A stretch of 64,000 bases of DNA from Sciurus carolinensis. Lineage: Eukaryota > Chordata > Mammalia > Rodentia > Sciuridae. The notes below the pieces were generated by a model. It did not search any database, was not told the origin of the DNA, and saw only the letters and a list, made by a program, of their open reading frames with translations. The DNA is taken from contig NC_062228.1 in NCBI RefSeq assembly GCF_902686445.1, positions 68,118,648 through 68,182,647 on the forward strand, read 5' to 3'. The position numbers and the translations under genes are program-made. This document shows positions 12,962 through 25,480 of this stretch, one piece after another (within the stretch, counting starts at the first letter, position 1; each line of letters opens with the position of its first letter).

Positions 12962-13329
12962 AGGGTCTATTGACCTTCCCCTTTGGGAGATCAGCCCTCT
13001 ACCTCAGGTGGACCAGAAAACTCCTGTATCATCCTTTTCTCTTCATTGGGGTGGACAGAAGTGGGGTAAGCTGCTTCCCTATGTTTCTCTTGGCCTTCTG
13101 GTTGCCCCCACAGAACTTCACTGGTTCTGTTTGGGCACTGTTAGATTGTGAAGATGATCCAGTCTCTGGCAAGCCCCCCATTTCTTTCCCAGTCCCCAAA
13201 TTCTAAGAATAAGTTATTACCTTTGGCGTGTCCTCTCTGTTTCTTGGGTGATCACGACCAGGACTTGCGACACCATTTCCTGCTCCTCTTCACTCCCAGG
13301 TAATACTGAAAGGCCACGGGAAATTCCAG

Positions 13330-14350
13330 GTCCTCCCTAGACTGCAAGAATCCTTTGGACTGTCTGTACCTTCATTTCACTAAATTAGCACTCGTCCATG
13401 ATTTACACAGTCAGCAGTTGGTCTTTTACTTGACTGTGGCCTGGTTGCAATACATTTTGGATAATGGCTCAAGATGGCTTCTGAAGGGAACCTTTCATTT
13501 TCAAATCCTCACTGATTTGGGCAATTACTGTCACCAGATAGAGAAGGGGACACAAGTGCCTTATTGTCAAATTTTTTGGAAATTGTGTGCTCATCCCTGC
13601 CTTTGTTCTACCTGTTCTACTGCCCAAGTTTTCCTCCCCAGAGATGGTCCTGAACCTCTCCCCCACTCTTCTTTCACTTCTTTTTCCACGTTTTCAGATT
13701 TGCTGGAGTTGCTTTTAGCTCCACCCTCTCAACCTCCCCTTCCTAACTCAGACCAGAGGTTGTCCTCCTCATCCTCTTCTCCTCTTGCAGTTATAACTCT
13801 GCCCCTTCCGCTACACCTCCAGCTCCTCCTCCTCTTCAGAGTCCTCCACACTCACCTCCTTCTCCTCCCCCAGGATGTCCCTACACTCACTCAACTCTAT
13901 CCTCCCCTGTTAGCACCCATACCCAATCTCATCAGGATTCCACTGTCTAACCCAGAACTCCTCTGTCCTCTCCAAAAGGTAGCCAGTGCAGAGGGCATTG
14001 TGTGCCTCCATGTCCTGTTCTCACTTCAGAATCTTTCCCAGATCAAAAAGTACCTAGGGTCTTTCTCTGCTGACTCCTGTACTTATAATAAGGAATTTAC
14101 ATATCTTTATCAGGCTTATGAACTCACATGACATGACGTTTATATCATTCTTTCTTCTACTCTCACTCCAGATGAATGAGCCCGCACCCAGCATGCAGCA
14201 CAAGATCATGCTGACCAAGTCAGCCTAATGGACATAACTCTCCCCACAGGTGGAAAAAAGAGTCTTTTATTGAACTCTAGCAAAAGTACATTTTATGGTG
14301 CTTTGCTAAAATAGTTATCAGCCATTTCATTTTCCCAGGATTCTTGCTTT
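13330..14350 (+). pseudogene. ERV1 gag relic (matrix and capsid parts)
   Basis: The open stretch 13355-14131 carries a matrix-like segment (VAWLQYILDNGSRW, followed by VPYCQIFWKLCAHPCLCS). A long Pro/Ser/Leu-rich linker comes next, then a capsid start (LSQIKKYLGSFSADSCTYNK, TYLYQAYELT). Similarity continues past the stop at 14129-14131 (ILSSTLTPDE, then QHAAQDHADQ). The order matrix, proline-rich linker, capsid is that of gammaretrovirus-like Gag, the particle structural polyprotein. Stops and frameshifts show it is non-functional, and the nucleocapsid is not evident. Confidence 0.72.
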
Positions 14351-14359
14351 ATCCTTAAA

Positions 14360-16060
14360 TTCTATAATTTTTGAGCTCATAAAATTAGGTTTTTGGATCA
14401 GTTCTATTTTTATTCAACTCAACTTTTTGAATACCTGTTACATTGCAAAGGAGAATCACCTATAAAAAGGGCTTTGCTTTTGTGTCATGAGTATATCGTG
14501 TTGTCTGTCTACTGTGTGTCCAAACGTTGTGTACATGATAACATAATTGACATAAATAGGGAGCACTCAAGAAATTAAAATTGAAAAATGGATCCAGATA
14601 CCTTTAATTCACAAGATTGAAAAAGGTTCAATTTAAATTAGGTGAACAAATGAAAGTAAAATGTCTTTAAAATTACCTCACTGTGTCCAGTGCATCAAAT
14701 TAAGAAAATGTTAATTGATATTAATCAATTGTTTCTAGACTTTTCTTTGACAAAAAAGAGATGGCAGATACTGTTAAATAGACTTATCTGTTATGTTGGA
14801 TTTCCAGTAAAATAAGTAGGTTGGATTTGAGCTATGTGGGATTACTCAAGTGTGTTTCTTGGAGACATCTGATTAATTTGCAGAGTTAAAATGCAGGCTG
14901 TTGGAGAATATCGAGTACTCTTGGCTTCCATGGTGTAACATACTAAAACATCTTGGGTTTTTTCTACATTGGTGAATGAAAAGGGTTTAAAATCACTTTG
15001 TGGCATCACTAAAGACAAGGTTGCTAAAAATTGGGTTCTAATAAGTGCAATTCTATGTACAGAGTGATCCAAAAATTTCAGCTCTATTTCATTTGGAGTA
15101 CTGCAAAAAACATAAGATATTTCATCTTATTAAAATGGAGTAATTTATCTAAATAAGAAAATTTCATAAGAGTTGTTTCAGAATGTAAACAAAAAGTATC
15201 ATCAGATAGGAAAGATTCAATAAAATGTTCTAGGTATGGAACTATATTCAGTAGAAGGATGTGTTTCTGGCTAAGAAAGTGCTTAAATGCATGAGGGTCT
15301 AAGTAAGTGTTAAGAAAGTCTGTGTGTGAGTAAAGAGCAAATATCCACGGGTTGTATGCAATTAAGTTGGCTATATATGTAGGTGAGAGCAGTGATTAAA
15401 ATCTTTTTAAAATTTTTCCTTAAGGTCAAATATTAATGTACTGATATAAACCAGAGTTCAATCTATATGTTAAAATGACAAGGATTTTGAAAATTGGGGT
15501 GTATACAATTATGGCTAAACAACTTTTAAAGTATTGTACTACATTATGGATCTAAATTTTGCTTTGAAAGTTAAACACGGTTAAGACAGAAACATCAAGA
15601 TAATTATGCTTTTACTTTTCTTGTATATTAAATGTGTTCATATTTTCATAGTATATTTGAAAAATTGTTTGTTTTGTTGTAAAATTACTGTGTTCTCACA
15701 CAGGGGATATAATGAATAGTTCAGCAAAAATTCAAGATAGCTATTACACAAACTAAATGTTTTACTGCTGTTGATTCCATTATTTCCTTGTAAACTCTAA
15801 ATGTTGCCTATTATTTTGCATAAGTACTACTTAAGAACAAACAACCTAAATTAGTCATAGTAATTCATCACCTATAGGACATATAACATGCACCCCAATA
15901 AATAAAAGGGGATAAATTACTGTAAAGTCATAAACATTAAAATTAAAGCCCTATACTCTTACTTTATGAGTGGTGAGACTGACTTGCTGGATGTTTAAGA
16001 TCAAACTTAGAAATTGAGATTAAAACAAAGGGGCCATGAAAAAAAGAGTATTTGGCTCTT
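14360..16060 (+). other. AT-rich ERV1 interior, no pol visible
   Basis: About 1.7 kb with no reverse transcriptase, RNase H or integrase motif in any frame that I can see. The right part (about 15800-16400) is clearly homologous to the complement of 28430-29060 in ERV2, so it belongs to the element and is not a later insertion. It may be a non-autonomous family in which pol was lost before spread. Confidence 0.6.
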
Positions 16061-16734
16061 GCCCTCAGAGTCAGCCTGAATCCAGGGAACAAGAGAGCTT
16101 CTCTAAGGAGCTTTACAACTCTGGGCCACATGACCTCCTGATCAGGGAGACTGTTGAGACCATTAGAGGATGAGAAGCCAATCAGTGCACCTGGTGCAGA
16201 GGAGGGTCATTGAAAAAGGGAGACATCCCTGATGCTTCCAAGGGAAGCCACCTCATCAAGGAGACCCTACATCGAGAATGGCACTAGAGGAGCTAGGAAG
16301 CTGCTCTCAAGTTTTCCAGTTGAGTTGTGGGAGCTCAACTGACTCTCAAGAGACAGGAACAGGTCAGCTTGACCAGCTTGATCTTAAACACCTAGACAAA
16401 CAGTTAAAACCAAAACAGCCATTCTTGGGTATCTAAAAAAAGAAACAATAGTTAAATGTAACTTAAGATGTACCCTTGTGTTTACATTCCTGGTAACTCT
16501 GACAATGTTAAAGTTCCCAAATAAAGGCCTTGTCCTCTCCAGCCTTTGTTAGGCCTTGTTATGGGAACAACTTCTCAGTTCGTCCACCTCCTGGTGAGAC
16601 ATTGACTTCCGTCATCTTCATGATATTCATTGCCATGTTCAACATGCTGCAACATTTATTCTGTATTAATCTCATATCAGTTCTCATGTCTTTTTGTTTC
16701 TCTCTCATAAGAAGCACCCACCCCCAGATGATTT

Positions 16735-17160
16735 TACAATGGGCTATTTTCCTATGGTGGTGGTCGGACACTCCCTAATCTCCTCACTCATGGCCTCCAG
16801 GTTGGGGGCAGGAGGACTTGGTTATGCGGTCACTGCCACCCAAAGGCTAGAACAGCAACTCCAAGAGGCAGTGGAGGCATCTGCTGCCTCCTGGCATCCC
16901 TACAAAGACAAATAACATTTATTGCTAAAGTCTACTGACAGAATTGCCAAACACTAGATCTCCTGACAGCAGACAGAGGGGGACCATATCTGTTCAAAAA
17001 AGGAAGAATGCTTCTACTTCATCAGTGAAACTGGGCTTGTCAAGAAAAATGTCAAAACTCTCAGACATCTGAGTGAAAGACTGAAGCAGCATTAATCGAA
17101 TGACCCTTGGCCAGGATGGTTAAACAGCACTCTTGTCACGTGACTGACCCCTATACTTGC
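16735..17160 (+). pseudogene. ERV1 envelope transmembrane-subunit relic
   Basis: One plus frame shows a fusion-peptide-like glycine/alanine stretch (ASRLGAGGLGYAVTATQRL), a following heptad-like helix (EQQLQEAVEASAAS), and then, after frame damage, the disulphide-loop region typical of class I envelopes (LDLLTADRGGPYLF, ECFYFISETGLV). This subunit normally drives membrane fusion and anchors the envelope. The copy is broken and the surface subunit is not recognisable upstream. Confidence 0.7.
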
Positions 17161-17387
17161 TTCCATATTAGTGATAGCATATCTACTAAGGAATGCTCCC
17201 TGTCTTTTCAGGTTTATCTGGCACCACATGAGTGAGGTTGCCAGAGTAACATACAACCAAATGCTCTTGCACCCTTATAGCTGCCTCCCAACCAAACTCA
17301 CATTGTAGCCATCTCCACATGAGGCCTCCTAATGAGCAGGAAGTAGCCAGTGGTATTTCAGCTCACTATATCATCAAAATGTGCAGA

Positions 17388-17729
17388 ATATTAGAGTGGT
17401 CCTAGGTAGCTGAATGGGGGCAGGGTATAAGGTAGCCCATGGGCAAAGAACAACCAATCAGAAGCTGATAGATAAACCCTAGTGGCATCTTACAACCACC
17501 CATCAATCAACAGAGTCCCCAGCCAACCCAAGGGGGACACAAAATCCTCAAGCCGTCCCCCACCTAACCCAGACCACAAAATGCTGCCCCATTGTAGGCT
17601 ACAGTGTGACTTCTCCAGCCCTTCACTCTGGTGGCCTGGCAAATCTCACCTGAGAGCAGATCCCAATAAAATTTTGTTCAGCCACTTTTGCTCTGACTCC
17701 TTTTGTGGCTACCAGCACCCGACCTCACA
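17388..17729 (+). repeat. ERV1 3' LTR
   Basis: Aligns with 12601-12941 throughout, including a CCAATCAGA box, GATAAACCCTAGTGGCATCT, and CCCAATAAAATTTTGTTCA as the polyadenylation region. It ends ACCTCACA directly before the target duplication. Many substitutions separate it from the 5' LTR, so the insertion is not recent. The first base is set by alignment because the terminal TG is mutated. Confidence 0.85.
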
Positions 17730-17975
17730 CTGATCCCTGATAGGGATTAACTGAGTGGTAACAGAGGTGGGGAAGGTGTGGCTAGAGGAGGTGAGCATCA
17801 GCATTGTGCCTTTGGGGTAGATACTCACATCTCGCAAGTGAAGTCTCTCCTTGCTGTTTGATCACTATGTGAATTGTTTCCCACTGTCACACTCTTCCTC
17901 CCTGATGCTCAGACTCACCTCAAGCCCCAAGGAATGGAGCTGCCCTTGGGTGGACTAAGGCCCCTGAATCCATGA
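17730..17975 (+). mobile_element. interspersed repeat, right part, split by ERV1
   Basis: Continuation of the element that begins at 12491: CTGATCCCTGATAGGGATTA, then GAGTGGTAACAGAGGTGGGG and GTGTGGCTAGAGGAGGTGAG. The first four bases are the target-site duplication of ERV1. The right boundary near 17975 is approximate because L1 sequence begins nearby. Confidence 0.55.
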
Positions 17976-20849
17976 ATCCTCCTCTGCAATTGTGCTGGTT
18001 GTATCCTTTATTCATATATATAGAGCTGTTTCATGCTATTTTTCTATTCTGACCCCCTCCCACCCCTTTTTCCTCTTCATCATCCAAGGTTCCTTCATTC
18101 TTCTCTTCCTCCCACCACACCCCATCTTTATATATTTTCATGCACTTATTAGAGAAAATATTTGGTCTTTGGTTTTTTTTGGCCTTGGCCTATTTCACGT
18201 ACCATAATATTTTCCAACTTCATGCACTTACCACCAAATGCCATAATTTTACTCTTCTTTTTGACTCAGTAATATTCCTTTGTGTATATATACTATGGTT
18301 TCTTTATCCTTTCTACAATTGAAGGGCATCTAGGTTGGTTCCACAATCTACCTATTGTTAATTGAGCTGCTATGAACATTCATGTCGCTGCATCACTGTA
18401 GTATGCTGATTTTAAGTCCTTTGGGTATAAACCAAGGAGTGGGATAGCTCGGTCAAATGGTGGGTCCATTCCTAGCTTTCAGAGAAACCTCCATACTGCT
18501 TTTCAGAGTGGCTGTACCTATTTGTAACTCCACCAGCAATGTATGAGTGTGCCTTTTTCCCCACATGCATGTAAACACTTATTATTGCTTGTGTTCTTGT
18601 TAACAGCCATTCTACCTGGAGTTAGATGAAATCTTAGGGTAGTTTTACTTTACATTTCTCTAATTACCAGGGATGCTGAGCACTTTTTTGTATATTTGTT
18701 GATTACCTGTATATCTTCTTCTGTGATGTGTCTACCCAGTTCCTTAGCCATTTATTGAATGGGTTCTTTCTATTTGGGGTGTAAGGTTTTTTAAGTTCTT
18801 TATAAACTTTGGGATGAGCACTCTCTCTGAAGTGTGTGTGGAAAACATATTCTCCCAGTCTGTAGGCTCTCTTTTCACATTTCTGTTTCCTGTGCTGAGA
18901 AAAAAACTTTTTCATTTGAATCTATCCCATTTATTGATTCTTGCTTTCATTCCTTGTGCTATGGGGGTCTTTTTAAGGAAGTCTGGTCCTAAGCCAATAT
19001 GATGGAGATTCCGGCCTACTTCTTATATTTGGTGAAGGATCTCCGATATAATTCCCAGATCCTTGATTCATTTTGAGATAAGTTTTGTACAGGGTGAGAG
19101 ATAGAGGTTTAATTTCACTTTGCTGCATATGTATTTCCAGTTTTCCTAGTACCATTTGTTAAACATGTTATCTTTTCTCCATTGTAAGTTTTTGCCACCT
19201 TTGTCTAGTATGAGGTTACTGTACTTGTGTGAGTGTGTCTCTTTGTCTTCTATCCTGTACCAGTGGAGTATCTGTCTATTTTGGTGTCCATACCATGCCA
19301 CTTTTCTTGCTATTGCCCTAGAGTAGAGTTTAAGTTCTGGTATTGTGATACCTCCTGCATCACTCTTCCTGCCCAGGATTGCTTTGGCTATTCTGGGTCT
19401 TTTGTTCATCGACATGCATTTCATGATTCTTTTTCCTGTATCTATGAGAAATATCATAGGGATTTTAATTAGAATTGTGTAAAATCTGTATAGCACATTT
19501 GGAATTATGGCCATTTTGCTAATATTAATTCTGCCTACTCAAGACATGTGAGATCTGCCCATTTTCTAATGTCTTTCTCAATTTATTTCTTCAATGTAAT
19601 TGAAGTATTCATTGTAGAGATGTTTTACCTCTTTGATTAGACTGATTCCCAAGAATTTTATTTTTTTTGAGGCTATTGCAAATGGAGTTGTTTTCCTCAT
19701 TTCCCTTCCAGATATTTCATCGCTTATGTATAGTAATGCTTTAGATTTATGCGTGTTGATTTTATAGCCTGCTATTTTGCTGAATTCATTGATGAGGTCC
19801 AGGAGTTTTCTGGAGGAGTTTTTTGGATCCTCTAAATAGAGAACCATGTCATCAGCAAATAGTGACTTCTTAAGTTCCTCTTTTCCTATTCATATCCCTT
19901 TAATTTCTTTAGTGTGTCTAATTGCTCTGGCTAGTATTTCAAGTACAATGTTGAATAGAAATGGTGAAAGAGGGCATCAGCCTTGTTCCCATTTTAAAGG
20001 GAATGGTTTCAGTTTTTCTTCAGTAAGAATGATGTTGGCCATGGGTTTAGCATAAATAGCCTTTACAATATTCAAGTATGTTCCTACTATTCCTATTTTT
20101 CTAGGTTTTTGAGCATGAAGGAGTGTTGTATTTTGTCAAATGCTTTTTCTGCATCAATTGAAATAACCATATGATTCTTATCCTTAAGTCTATTGACATG
20201 ATGGATTATGTTTATTGATTTATGGGATTTTGAACCAAACTTGCACTCCTGGGATGAACCCCACTTGACTGTGTTGTACAATTTTCTTAATATGTTTTTT
20301 CGATATGGTTTGCAAGAATTTTGTTTTGAATCATTGCATCTATATACCTCAAGGATATTGGTCTAAAATATTCTTTCCCTGAAGTGTCTTTGCCTGTTTT
20401 GTGTATGAGGGTGATATTAACTTCATAGAATGAGTTTGGTAGGGTTCCTTACTTTTCTATTTCATGGAATACTTTGAGAAGTATTGGAATGAGTTCTTCT
20501 TTGAAGGTCTTCTAGAACTCGGCTGAGAATCCATCTGGTCCTGGGCTTTTCTTGCATGGTAAGTTTTTAATGACTTCTTCTATTTCATTGCTTGATATTG
20601 ATCTGTTTAAATTGTGTATGTCCTCCTGGTTCAGTTTGGGAGGAACATATGTCTCTAGAAATTTGTCAATGCCTTGGTATTTTCTATTTTGTTGGCATAT
20701 ACATATTCAAAGTAGCTTCTCATCATGTTATGTATTTCAGTGGTGTCTGTTATGATGTTTCCTTTATCTTCACGAATTTTAGTAATTTTGGTTTTCTTTC
20801 TCCTTCTCTTTGTTAGTGTCTAAGTGTTTGTCTAATTTGTTTACTGAGA

Positions 20850-21650
20850 AATCTGCCAATATCCATATTGTTTTCCCTCCATGTGTAATCTGATGCTTTA
20901 CTCTTGCAGCCTTCAAAATCCTATATTTATTTTGTATGTTATTCCTTTTCATTTAAAATATGTCTTGGTGTGAATCTGTTGTGATTTTGTGCATTTGGTG
21001 TTCTGTAAGAATCTTGTATTTGATTTTTCATTTCACTCTACAGGCTTGGGAAATTTTCTGATATTATGTCATTGAATACATTGTTCATTTCTTTGATTTG
21101 TTTCTCTGTGCCTTCCTCAATCCCAATAATTCTTAAATTTGGTCTTTTCATGATCTCCCATAGTTCTTGGAGATTCTGTTCATGATTTCTTACCATCTAC
21201 TCTGTTTAGTCAACTTTATTTTCAAGATTAAATATTTTTCCTCATTGTCTGAGGTTCTGTCTTCCAAGTGGTCTAGTCTTTTGGTGATGCTTTCCATTGA
21301 GATTTTTATTTAGTTTATTCTTTCCTTCATTTCAAGTATTTCCATTTGATTTTGTTTTGCGAATCTGTATCTCTTTGTTGAAATGATGTTTTGCTTCCTT
21401 CAGTTGCTCTTTCAACTGCTTATTAGTATTATCATCATTACCTGCATTTTCTCTCTTATCTCAACTTTTGCTTCACAAATCATCTTAATCATGTATAATC
21501 TGAAGTCCTTTTCTGAAATTTCTTCTACCATACTGTCATTGGATTCTATTAATATAGAATCTAGAATTTTTTTGATCATTTTCTTCCCTTGTTTTTTTCA
21601 TGTTATTCATATATCATTCCCTCTAGCAATGCAGACCTGGGGTATTGCAG
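20850..21650 (-). pseudogene. L1 ORF1 relic
   Basis: The complement contains the equivalent of the NHEQNLQEIWDIMKRPNLRI segment found intact in the 39-46 kb L1 (for example TAAGAAATCATGAACAGAAT in complement), preceded by glutamate/lysine-rich coiled-coil coding. ORF1 protein is the RNA-binding trimer that packages L1 RNA. Here it is broken by many stops and truncated at its C-terminal end by the internal deletion. Confidence 0.65.
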
Positions 21651-22319
21651 TTTCCCTAATATAGGCTTATACTGACCGTATACATTTCCAAAATCTTTTC
21701 TTTCAGGGGGAGACCAATAGTAGCAGTGCCCAGATCTGAACGTATGCAACCCTAAACCAAATAACCCCTATGAGGATGTTAACAACATTGTCATAATAGA
21801 CAGAATGAGTTCAATTATTATCTTCAGTTTAACAAATAGATTTGCAATATGGTCTGCAGTTTCTAATGGAGGACAAATAGGATGTGGAAAGGTTGTAGGA
21901 AGTAGCTGTTAATAGGATAAGAAAAGAATATATAAAAGTTCTAGATCATAGATAGAGTGAGAGTGTAATCAAAAAAAGTTGGTTGTTATCATGGGAAAAG
22001 GGAGAAAGAGACTCTGAGGGAACAGGTAAACAAAAGGAAAAGAGAGTGAGAAAAGCAAAGAAATAAAAGGAAAAATTTTCAATAAGGAGAAAAAAGAAAA
22101 TCTACACTATAACAGTCATATAGTATTCAAACCTCCCAGTCTTAAGTAGCCTGATGTATGAGAGGTACCTGACAATGAGCTTCAAGTCTCCAGCAGGCAT
22201 CTCAGGATGGCATTTGCCCCACCTAAAGATACGAGCTCCAGCATCCAGGATTATCCAAGATGACCACTCTGGCTTCCAAATGTGTTGGCAAATGGAGAGC
22301 TACAGCTTGGGGTATGGAC

Positions 22320-22980
22320 ATGGCTGGCTGGAGTCCTGGATGTGAGGTGTGGTTGGTCGGGCAGCGGTCCTGGAGATGGGGTGTGTTTGTTGTGTTTGTG
22401 GGATTCTGGAAGCAGGGTGTAATCAGTCAGTCTGGGGGTCCTGGTGATAGGGTGCAGTCAGTTGGTCTGGGGATCCAGGTAGCAGGGAGGAGTCACTCGA
22501 TGTGAGGGCCCTGGAGGCTGGGAGTGATTGGTCAGGTGAGGTATCCTGGAGACGGGGCTCAGTCAGTCCAGCCACGGGTCCTTGGGGCCTGGATGTTGTC
22601 TCAAAATGGTGGCAGCCACGTGTAACCAAACCTGTAGGTACTGTGAAAGTAAACTTCAGGGTAACAGTAGGCAGGTTGTGCTCCACTGGCAGTCTCTGGT
22701 TAGTTGGCTGACTGTTGTCTAATGATCAGGAAGTGAACTTCAGGTGGTGTGTGATGGGTAGGTGAAAGGCAGGTGATGAACAGGAAAGAGGCAGGCAAAT
22801 GGTAGATGATAGGTGCCTGAGAATAAGCATTTCACACTCAAAAAGGTGTCACTATGCTGGAAGACTACAGGAGATCACAGTAGACAAATCAGGTAAACAG
22901 CAGGAGATCAATAAACTTCAAGACCTGCCCTACCAAGTAACAGATACCCTCTGCTTGAAACCCGAGTTATGGAGTGACAA
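22320..22980 (-). repeat. L1 5'UTR with degenerate ~45-bp tandem units
   Basis: Between 22330 and 22580 the motif GGTCCTGGAGATGGGGTGTG... recurs about six times in diverged form: GATTCTGGAAGCAGGGTGTA, GGTCCTGGTGATAGGGTGCA, GGATCCAGGTAGCAGGGAGG, GTATCCTGGAGACGGGGCTC. Each is followed by a (G)TCAGT(T/C) step. The location just inside the L1 5' end makes this a monomer-like promoter region, comparable in position with the ~138-bp units of the younger L1. Confidence 0.55.
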
Positions 22981-23030
22981 GGAATGCAGCCTCCCTGTAG
23001 TCCACCATCTTGGATATCCTGACTCAGATT

Positions 23031-25475
23031 CTTAACCACACACATGACTCCACTGGGCTATGTTGGCTTTGCCACTGATGTAGAAATGAAAGAAAAAGAC
23101 CCACCTGACTGCAGTCCCTCGCCATCACTGTGTGCCTGCCTGGGGTGAATACCCACTATTTGATGTGCACCTTTGGGTGGCAGGTGGTGTTACCACATCC
23201 TGTTGTCCCATGGTGACCCTGGCATGGATCTTCAATGCGGATCATGAGCACCCAGAAGAAAGAGAACCCAGCAGATCAACAGTCTGCTGCCATTTTATTG
23301 GCACCACCAAGATATCTGAGAACACATTTCTTCAGCCTCAGAGAGGGTCTCTGGGACATTGCTAATGTGCTCAGCATGACATTCCTAAGGATGGAGACAT
23401 GGTCAAAAACCAAGGTACCTGCTACATGGACCAATGGGAGAAAGAGAAGCCACTGTTCCCAGGTCCAGCTGCAGGCCACCTAGACAGGTGTATGGTTTCA
23501 GGGAGTCCACAGACAGGAAAAAGGCAATGTTCCTCTGGGGACATTTCTTACTGTTGGGCAAAGCAAAGGTTAAAGCACTAAAAAGTTGGGTGAGAAGCAG
23601 AGAAGATACCCATGCAAGAGCCCTGTCATTTTCTGTGACAGGAAAAGAACTGGAGGAGCTAAAAACCTTGCCGCCAGCTGAGACTATGCCACCAAGACTG
23701 CCTGAACCAGCTTTTTCAGCTCTACCTCTCTGTCTCCAGAGAAGAACACAAGGAGATTGAGGTCCCTTTCCTCAGAGGACACCAGGGTCACTGTGCAATA
23801 TTTAACTTGTCAAGATGGAATTGACAGCAAACATGTTGTAAACTTTTAGGCCTTGTGGACAGAAAAGTCAATTTGAAAGTAGGAAGAGCCTATGAGTTTG
23901 GTGTAAAGATCAGGATTACTGTACCTAAAATATCCCTCCAGTTTTCAAATACATTGATGTCACCTTGAGATTGAACTTTGAGGGCCAACCCACACACAGG
24001 AGGTCATAACTCATATTGCTTAATAACTGTGGAGATAGGTGTTCAGGATGCATCCCAATCTTGCTGTCCATAAGGGATGCTCTGTGTGGGTGGATACACA
24101 GCATGTATTGTGCAAAATCTCTAGGAGTGTAGGTGTTAAATGTTCTCACCACAAACAAATAGGACAGTCATGTGAGGTGACGGGTATGCTCATTAGTTTG
24201 AATCGATTTAATTCACAATAGCTCTGTGTGGCAATTTTTTGTCACTGTAGCAAACACCTGACCTGATCACCTTCAAAGAGAAAAGGTTTAGTTTGGGTCA
24301 TGGTTGTACAGGTTTACATCCCTGGCTACTTGGTCCCTTTGCTTTTGGGCCTGTGAAAAAATGAAGCTGCAAGTCCATGAGAGCTTGCTGCCCAGAAGAA
24401 ATGAGAGAGGATGAGTACTGGGGTCCCCATCCCCTTCAAAGGCAGACCTTGAACTCAGCCTTCCTACTTACATATTCAAACCCTCTAACAGCAACCTGCT
24501 GGACAACAGGTCTTACCACGTGTCCTGGGGGGACATTCCAGGTCCAAATTATAGCTGCATACACTTATCAAAATCCCATTGTGTACCACAGATATGTACA
24601 ATCTGTCAATGAAAATAGTAAATACTTCAGTCTATGTACATTTTAAACAAGGGAATTTAGAAATGAGGGGAGAAGGAGTAGAAGAATGCTCTTTTCCTTA
24701 TAAACATTGTAGTGTGGGTTGACTTTTTAGTCTTTGCATAACTATTCTTGGGTTAAAAATAAAGATGAAAAACTTGAGACTCACTCAGCACTAAAAGGGA
24801 TGAATTCTTGAAATTCACATTTTTGGGAATTAATCTCTAAGAATAAGAACAGCCAGCCACAAAATGTTCCTGAGTAATGTACAAGTCACTTTCTTCTCTA
24901 TGACTTGACCTTTTAAAAAGTCTGATCCAGCCCATGAGTTGGGTCACTGTGCCTGGAGCCCAGCTTTCACATGCAGGCAGGTGATCCATGGGACCTGCAC
25001 ACCTGACAGATTCCTCTCCTGTTCTCACTCATGGAAGAAATGAGGCCCCATCCCTTCAGCATGAAACCTCAAGGAGTAGCCAAAGTAGGCAGCCATCAAT
25101 GGTTTATCTCAGTGTTCCTCTTCCCAGGGAAACTCTGATTAAAACATTCCCCTGAGAACTTTTGCCTCTTCTGCTTCTGACTCCTGAACAAATCTGAAGT
25201 TTCTTCCATCACCCTTTGTATGTGGCTTGTCCCATTCACTCAGGGAACAGAAGTAAAAACTCCCTTCAATAGTATAATTTCCCTATTTCATCACTCAGTC
25301 ACCTTTGTGAGTGTAAATGAGACAAATCATTATTTTATATGAATTTCTACAATTCCCAAAATCTAACCTGTGGTTTTTATAAAAAAAAAATCAGAAAGGT
25401 TGTTTCTGAGGGGAAAACCTACTGCAGACGCACAAGAAGATTTCCCTGACCTGTGGACTTCTCCTGTGCCCTACG
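23031..25475. other. intergenic, with one probable repeat
   Basis: No gene is recognised. The stretch 24230-24590 (GTCACTGTAGCAAACACCTG, then AAAAGGTTTAGTTTGGGTCA) resembles a dispersed rodent or squirrel repeat, but I cannot name it securely. The minus frame at 24837-25028 and the plus frames near 23.4-23.8 kb have no identifiable domain. Confidence 0.35.
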
Positions 25476-25480
25476 CAGGC

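Larger units (their letters stand above)
12601..17729 (+). mobile_element. class I endogenous retrovirus (ERV1), provirus
   Basis: Paired LTRs of about 341 bp bound an interior of about 4.4 kb. The target duplication is 4 bp: CTAA at 12597-12600 and CTGA at 17730-17733, with one later change. That size is typical of gammaretrovirus-like integration. A primer-binding site resembling tRNA-Phe follows the 5' LTR. Gag relics lie at about 13.3-14.3 kb and a transmembrane-envelope relic at about 16.73-17.15 kb. Protease, reverse transcriptase and integrase are not visible, and their place is taken by an AT-rich stretch. The provirus is defective and old, judging from LTR differences and frame damage. 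Confidence 0.88.
17985..23030 (-). mobile_element. L1 retrotransposon, minus strand, internally deleted
   Basis: The complement reads as an L1 with both ends. The 5' end, near 23.0 kb, has CCAAGATGGTGGACTACAGG, a variant of the L1 promoter start with its YY1-type site. ORF1 sequence lies at about 20850-21650. The ORF2 reverse-transcriptase region ([20 protein letters not shown] at 20.1-20.2 kb) and C-terminal ORF2 down to 18.5 kb follow, and the 3' UTR ends near 17985. ORF1-derived sequence abuts mid-ORF2 near 20835, so the end of ORF1, the endonuclease and the start of reverse transcriptase are missing. Many stops are present. Confidence 0.82.

Noticed and set aside
13469..13666. Minus-strand frame over ERV1 gag
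   Set aside because: Shadow of the gag relic; no independent evidence.
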